This document shows, one piece after another, positions 5,695-9,331 of a stretch of 9,331 nucleotides of DNA. The position numbers and the translations under genes are program-made. Location: assembly GCA_009668925.1 (NCBI GenBank), contig SBEK01000153.1, positions 1-9,331 on the forward strand, read 5' to 3'. The notes beneath the pieces were generated by a model. That model was not told the origin of the DNA. It searched no databases and saw only the letters and a list, made by a program, of their open reading frames with translations. How positions within the stretch are numbered: the stretch's first letter is position 1; every line of letters starts with the position of its first letter. Origin of the DNA: Deltaproteobacteria bacterium (GTDB lineage: Bacteria > Desulfobacterota > Syntrophia > Syntrophales > Smithellaceae).

Positions 5695-7194
5695 GTGAAA
5701 ACGATTGTGGAGCAATTAGATCCCATTTTCAAACCGAAATCCATCGCCGTGATCGGCGCGTCCAAAAGCCACGCCAAATGGGGATTCCGGATGATCAACC
5801 GTCCGCTGCGCACAGGATACCGCGGAGCCCTATACGCCGTCAACCGGCTGGGCGAGCGGATTAATGATCTGCCCACGTACAAAAGTGTTCTGGACATTCC
5901 GGGAATCGTTGATCTGGCCGTCATTACCGTGCCTGCCAATCAGGTTCCGGGCGTCATGAAGGAGTGCACGCAAAAAGGGGTTAAAGGCGTCGTCCTGATC
6001 ACCGCCGGATTTGCCGAGATCGGGCCGGAAGGAAAAGTCCTGGAAGAAAAAGTGGTCCATGTCGCGAGGACCGGAGGTCTGCGTTTTGTGGGACCCAACT
6101 GTATGGGGATATGGAGCAGGGCGGGAATGCTGAGCCTGGCGTTCGATAAAGCGCCCCTGGCCGGCCCCATTGCCTTTGTCTCCCAGAGTGGAACCTTCGG
6201 CGTTTCTCTTTCGGAGATCGCCGTCACCAAGGGATACGGTCTGAGTAAATTCATCAGCATCGGAAATCAGGCGGATCTCGATGCGGCGGACTACCTGGAA
6301 TACCTGGCCGCCGATGAGGAGACCAAGGTCGTCGTGTTCTACATCGAAGGCTTCAAAGACGGTAAACGGTTTATGGATCTGGCCCGGGACGTGGTGAAGC
6401 GCAAACCGATCATCATCTATAAAGCCGGACGTACTTCCGCCGGCGGCAAGGCCACGCAGTCGCACACGGCCTCCCTGGCCGGCTCCGATGAAATTTTTGA
6501 CGCGCTGTGCCGGCAGGCGGGCCTGATCCGGGCGCAGGAAACGCTTCATGCCTTCGATATGGCGGAGGTCTTGGCCAGTCAACCCCTTCCCCCGGGAAAG
6601 CGGGTCGCCATTCTAGGCAGCGGAGGACAGGGCGTAGTGACAGCCGATGCCTGCGCCTCTCTGGGTCTGGAAGTGCCGGAGCTGGACGAAGACACCGTCC
6701 ACAGCCTGATGGCGGGACTGCCGCCGCACGCCCCCCGGCCGAACAATCCCGTCGATTTTGCGGGAAGCTCCCGCACCGGCATGGAAGAAGCGGCCGTGGT
6801 GGAGAAGCTGCTTAGCTGCGACTATATCGACGGCGTGATTTCCAATGTTCCCATTAACCCGGCGGCGTGGAAAGACATGTTCGGTTTTTCCGGACTGCCT
6901 AAACCGCTGCTCGACCTGACCAAAAAGGCGATTGAAGGAGCGGATTATTTTGCATCTCTGCCCGCAAAATACGGCAAGCCCGTTATCACGACGCGGTTTC
7001 GACGGGTGGCCTATGACATGGTCATCGACATTCTTAAGGGAGCAGGAATCCCTGTTTGCGACACCCCGGAAGAAGCCGCCCGGGCGATGCATGCTCTCGT
7101 TCAGTACGCGGAAATAAGGAAAAAAGCGGGCGGGCATAGGAAAGCCCAGACCGAAGTCATCGGCCCGAAGGATCGCCCGGCGATACATAAATAA
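5695..7194 (+). CDS. Acyl-CoA synthetase (ADP-forming), alpha-type subunit
   Basis: The 499-residue cytoplasmic protein has the domain order of ADP-forming acetyl-CoA synthetase alpha chains: a CoA-binding Rossmann domain (about 8-135, with SIAVIGAS at 16-23 and VGPNCMGI near 132-139) and two succinyl-CoA-ligase-like domains (about 155-290 and 310-470, with SQSGTFG at 163-169). H257 in QSHTASLAGS is the expected phosphohistidine and E218 in YIEG a partner acid; from memory these match the numbering of the Pyrococcus enzyme, which supports the GTG start. Such enzymes interconvert acyl-CoA, ADP and phosphate with acid, CoA and ATP. The ATP-grasp (beta) part is neither fused nor adjacent, so a partner must be encoded elsewhere or the protein has a different role. 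The C-terminal 30 residues are basic and not conserved-looking. A VOC gene follows 19 bp downstream, probably in one operon. The acyl substrate is unknown. Confidence 0.85.
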   Translation: MKTIVEQLDPIFKPKSIAVIGASKSHAKWGFRMINRPLRTGYRGALYAVNRLGERINDLPTYKSVLDIPGIVDLAVITVPANQVPGVMKECTQKGVKGVVLITAGFAEIGPEGKVLEEKVVHVARTGGLRFVGPNCMGIWSRAGMLSLAFDKAPLAGPIAFVSQSGTFGVSLSEIAVTKGYGLSKFISIGNQADLDAADYLEYLAADEETKVVVFYIEGFKDGKRFMDLARDVVKRKPIIIYKAGRTSAGGKATQSHTASLAGSDEIFDALCRQAGLIRAQETLHAFDMAEVLASQPLPPGKRVAILGSGGQGVVTADACASLGLEVPELDEDTVHSLMAGLPPHAPRPNNPVDFAGSSRTGMEEAAVVEKLLSCDYIDGVISNVPINPAAWKDMFGFSGLPKPLLDLTKKAIEGADYFASLPAKYGKPVITTRFRRVAYDMVIDILKGAGIPVCDTPEEAARAMHALVQYAEIRKKAGGHRKAQTEVIGPKDRPAIHK

Positions 7195-7213
7195 AATTGA
7201 AGGAGATAAAAGT

Positions 7214-7624
7214 ATGAAACTGGAAACAGTAGATCACATCAGTTACGCGGTTACCGACATCGATAAAGTGATCGAGTCCTGGACAAAGTTGTTCGGCATC
7301 GGCCCCTGGACATTCCGCGAGAACGGCGGAACCGATGTCAAGGGACGTCCCTGGAAAATAAAGATGGCCTTTGCCTATATGGGTCCCGTGGAGATCGAGC
7401 TTGTCTCGTGCACGGAAGGGAGAATATTTCAGTCCAAGTTTCTCGACAAGTGGGGAGAAGGCGTCCATCATCTCGGGTTTTTCGTCGATGACGTGGACGC
7501 GGAGGTGGCAAAAATCACAAAAGAGGGCGCCAACCTGCTGATCCATGATCCGGGGAAATTCGCTTACGTCGATGCCGGTGGACCGGGGGGAGCCATCTTT
7601 GAACTGATGCAAAGAAGACGCTGA
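7214..7624 (+). CDS. VOC/glyoxalase-fold protein, methylmalonyl-CoA epimerase-like
   Basis: The 136-residue protein consists of two vicinal-oxygen-chelate modules. Likely metal ligands are H8 (VDHISYAV), E62 (VEIELV), H86 (GVHHLGFFVDDV; H85 is the alternative) and E130 (AIFELMQ), the usual His/Glu pattern of the fold. Length and the GEGVHHLGF segment resemble methylmalonyl-CoA epimerases, which convert (S)- to (R)-methylmalonyl-CoA, but the LFGIGPW motif also occurs in uncharacterised VOC proteins, so lactoylglutathione-lyase-like or other CoA-ester activity remains possible. AAGGAG (7200-7205) lies 8 bases before the ATG. The gene follows the acyl-CoA synthetase by 19 bp, suggesting co-translation and a CoA-thioester substrate; that link is inference. 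A hairpin follows the TGA stop closely. Confidence 0.82.
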   Translation: MKLETVDHISYAVTDIDKVIESWTKLFGIGPWTFRENGGTDVKGRPWKIKMAFAYMGPVEIELVSCTEGRIFQSKFLDKWGEGVHHLGFFVDDVDAEVAKITKEGANLLIHDPGKFAYVDAGGPGGAIFELMQRRR

Positions 7625-7630
7625 TCAGGC

Positions 7631-7651
7631 CCGGCCGCTCCTCAGCGCCGG
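7631..7651 (+). terminator. Hairpin after the VOC gene, possible terminator
   Basis: CCGGCCGCT (7631-7639) pairs with AGCGCCGG (7644-7651) as an 8-bp GC-rich stem with one bulged base and a CCTC loop, starting 7 bases after the stop codon. It is followed by the A/T-rich ATATTTAA and, after a CCGG, by TTTT. Position and stability suit the end of the rightward operon, but the U-tract is weak. Confidence 0.4.
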
Positions 7652-7726
7652 ATATTTAACCGGTTTTGGCAATAGGCGAAATGTGCGGTTCGGGATGGAC
7701 GTTTTTGCCCGGGGCTTCTCCTTAAA

Positions 7727-7741
7727 GGGCGTCTAACGCCC
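7727..7741 (-). other. Hairpin spanning the response regulator stop codon
   Basis: GGGCGT (7727-7732) and ACGCCC (7736-7741) form a perfect 6-bp stem whose 3-base loop is the TAG stop codon of the leftward regulator (CTA at 7733-7735). The leftward strand continues with TTTAAGG, too short a T-run for a confident terminator. It may help end the operon or be coincidental. Confidence 0.35.
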
Positions 7742-9118
7742 GCCGGTTCCATATTTCGAAAGCTTCGTGCGCAGGGTCTTGCGGGTGATGCCCAAACGCC
7801 GCGCGGCTTCACTTTTGTTGCCGCCGGCCTGGGCGAGCGCCTCCAGAATGCTCCTTTTTTCCACTTCTTCGAGCGGCAGGTTCTGCGGCGGGCCTGCCGC
7901 CGGGTGTGCACTTACCGCCGAAGCGTCACTCGCCGGACACTGATCCGCCATCGGGAAGACCAGTTCATCCGCATCCACCGTATCGGTCCGGGACAGGACA
8001 ACGGCCCGTTCGACCGCGTTCATCAACTCCCGGACATTGCCCGGCCAGGTGTAGTGCATGAGCTTCTGCATCGCCTGCGGCGTGAACCCTGAAATGGATT
8101 TGGCATTCTTTTCGGCAAAGACCCTGAGAAAGTGCTGAGCCATGAGCGGAATATCCTCGGTCCTTTCGCGAAGCGGCGGCACGGTAAGAGCCACGACGTT
8201 GAGGCGGTAAAATAGGTCCTCGCGAAACCGGCTCTGCTGGATTTCTCTCTTCAAATCTTTGTTGGATGCGGCAATCACGCGTACGTCGACTTGCACGACA
8301 TCCGAGCCGCCCACGCGGGTCAGTTCGCGCTCCTGCAACACCCGCAATAGCTTGACCTGCATCGCCGGCGACATTTCACTTACTTCATCGAGGAAAATAC
8401 TGCCGCCGTCGGCCTGGACAAACTTCCCTTCGCGCCTTCGGTCCGCTCCGGTGAAAGCGCCTTTTTCATGGCCGAACAGTTCGGATTCCAGAAGTGTTTC
8501 GGTGAGCGCCGCGCAATTGATTTTGACGAAGGACGCCTGCCGGCGATTGCTGTTTAGGTGAATGGCGTTGGCAATGACTTCTTTGCCGGTGCCCGACTCT
8601 CCCGTAATCAGAATCGTCGCCTGTGTCGGAGCCACCTGCTCCACGATTTCCAGCAGTTTGACCATCGCCTGGCTTTGGCCGATAATATTTCTCCGATCGA
8701 ATTTTTCACCGAGCCGTTCCTTGAGATATTCATTTTCTTTTTTCAGCAGGCTGTGTTCGGTCGCCCGGGCAATGACCAGCTGCAGCTCATCAAAATCCAG
8801 CGGTTTGGTCAGATAATCATAGGCGCCTTTTTTCAGAGCGCTGACGGCCGTTTCGACAGACGCGTAGGCGGTCATGATGATCACGGGAATGGCCGGCGCA
8901 ATCTTCTTGATCTCGGTGAGGGCTTCGATGCCGGAAACCTTCATCATCCGGATATCCATCAGAATCAAATCAAACGCCCTCTTCCGGACTTCTTCAATCG
9001 CGGTCCCGCCGTCATCCGCCTCCGCTACGGCGTAGCCCCAGCCGCTGATGACTTTTTTCAGCATCACGCGGTGGGCCAGATCATCATCCACAATTAAAAT
9101 GTCGAGTTTGTGTTTCAT
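7733..9118 (-). CDS. Sigma54-dependent response regulator, NtrC/ZraR/AtoC type
   Basis: The 461-residue DNA-binding activator has an N-terminal receiver domain (about 5-118) with acidic pocket D11-D13, phosphoacceptor D55, T83 and K105; a linker helix (about 119-142); an AAA+ sigma54-activating domain (about 145-375) with Walker A GESGTGKE (173-180), the sigma54-contacting GAFTGA loop (220-225) and Walker B GGSIFLDE (238-245); and a Fis-type helix-turn-helix (about 420-457). A low-complexity Ala/Pro/Ser linker (about 393-415) precedes the helix-turn-helix. All key residues are intact, so it should be an active regulator phosphorylated by the kinase encoded just upstream. The ATG at 9116-9118 follows GAGGA by 7 bases and overlaps the kinase stop in ATGA. 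The signal and target genes cannot be told; no -24/-12 promoter was seen in the window. Length and architecture are normal for the family. Confidence 0.95.
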   Translation of the reverse strand: MKHKLDILIVDDDLAHRVMLKKVISGWGYAVAEADDGGTAIEEVRKRAFDLILMDIRMMKVSGIEALTEIKKIAPAIPVIIMTAYASVETAVSALKKGAYDYLTKPLDFDELQLVIARATEHSLLKKENEYLKERLGEKFDRRNIIGQSQAMVKLLEIVEQVAPTQATILITGESGTGKEVIANAIHLNSNRRQASFVKINCAALTETLLESELFGHEKGAFTGADRRREGKFVQADGGSIFLDEVSEMSPAMQVKLLRVLQERELTRVGGSDVVQVDVRVIAASNKDLKREIQQSRFREDLFYRLNVVALTVPPLRERTEDIPLMAQHFLRVFAEKNAKSISGFTPQAMQKLMHYTWPGNVRELMNAVERAVVLSRTDTVDADELVFPMADQCPASDASAVSAHPAAGPPQNLPLEEVEKRSILEALAQAGGNKSEAARRLGITRKTLRTKLSKYGTGGR

Positions 9119-9331
9119 GTCCTGTTCCTCTCAGCATCCGTCAATGGGAATTTCAATGTTACCGTCGTGCCTCGACCGGCCTCGCTTTCCACCCGGACAG
9201 CCCCCCCGTGCGCTTCCATGATTTTCTGCACAATAGCCAGCCCCAGACCCGTTCCCGCAGGCTTCGACGTAAAATACGGATCATAGATCCGCGGCAGATT
9301 CTCTTCGGTGATGCCTTCCCCCGTGTCGGAT
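9115..9331 (-). CDS. Sensor histidine kinase, C-terminal catalytic end (partial)
   Basis: Reading leftward from the window edge, 71 residues remain of a HATPase_c domain: DTGEGI (G1 box), the F-box-like IYDPYFTSK, GTGLGLAI (G2 box) and the closing GRGTTVTLKFPL. These ATP-binding motifs are intact. The sensor, any membrane segments and the phosphoacceptor histidine lie beyond 9331, so the stimulus is unknown. The TGA stop (9115-9117) overlaps the ATG of the response regulator by 4 bp, indicating translational coupling of a cognate two-component pair. The pattern fits the NtrB/ZraS-like kinases that usually accompany NtrC-type regulators. Confidence 0.93.
   Translation of the reverse strand, partial: SDTGEGITEENLPRIYDPYFTSKPAGTGLGLAIVQKIMEAHGGAVRVESEAGRGTTVTLKFPLTDAERNRT

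Overview
The window is about 9.3 kb of fairly GC-rich bacterial DNA with dense, well-separated genes. The content suggests an anaerobic or facultatively anaerobic Gram-negative, most likely a deltaproteobacterium of the Desulfobacterota or Syntrophia type. The indications are a ferredoxin-fused nitroreductase, an ADP-forming acyl-CoA synthetase alpha chain, an NtrC/ZraR-type two-component pair, and a short palindromic repeat of a kind I remember from such genomes. The taxonomy is inference; no rRNA or other marker gene is present.

Layout. Positions 1-488 hold no gene I can support: a short open frame enters from the left edge, followed by an imperfect palindrome and a nested hairpin with a U-tract that looks like a terminator of a rightward transcript. 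A leftward gene (489-1310) encodes a 2x[4Fe-4S]-type ferredoxin domain fused to an FMN nitroreductase. It diverges from a rightward pair that I read as mrfA (helicase, DUF1998/Zn-cysteine C-terminus, 1481-3865) and mrfB (DnaQ/RNase H-fold exonuclease with TPR-like tail, 4066-5394). Bacillus subtilis MrfA and MrfB carry out a UvrABC-independent excision repair of mitomycin C lesions. A 128-bp palindromic MITE-like element (3862-3989) sits between the two genes and supplies the stop codon of mrfA. The shared 170-bp upstream region has good sigma70-like promoters in both directions.

Next, after a promoter-like sequence and a possible 43-codon leader ORF, come a stand-alone alpha-type subunit of an ADP-forming acyl-CoA synthetase (5695-7194) and, 19 bp later, a small VOC/glyoxalase-fold protein resembling methylmalonyl-CoA epimerase (7214-7624). 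They form a likely two-gene operon of acyl-CoA metabolism. No ATP-grasp beta subunit is seen in the window.

The right end is a convergent, leftward two-component operon: the C-terminal catalytic end of a histidine kinase (cut by the window edge) overlapping by 4 bp (ATGA) with a sigma54-dependent response regulator (7733-9118). I see no sigma54 promoter in the window, so its target is elsewhere.

Nothing here is clearly a new system. The best leads are the nitroreductase/mrfAB divergon, the repeat embedded between mrfA and mrfB, and the beta-less acyl-CoA synthetase paired with a VOC protein.
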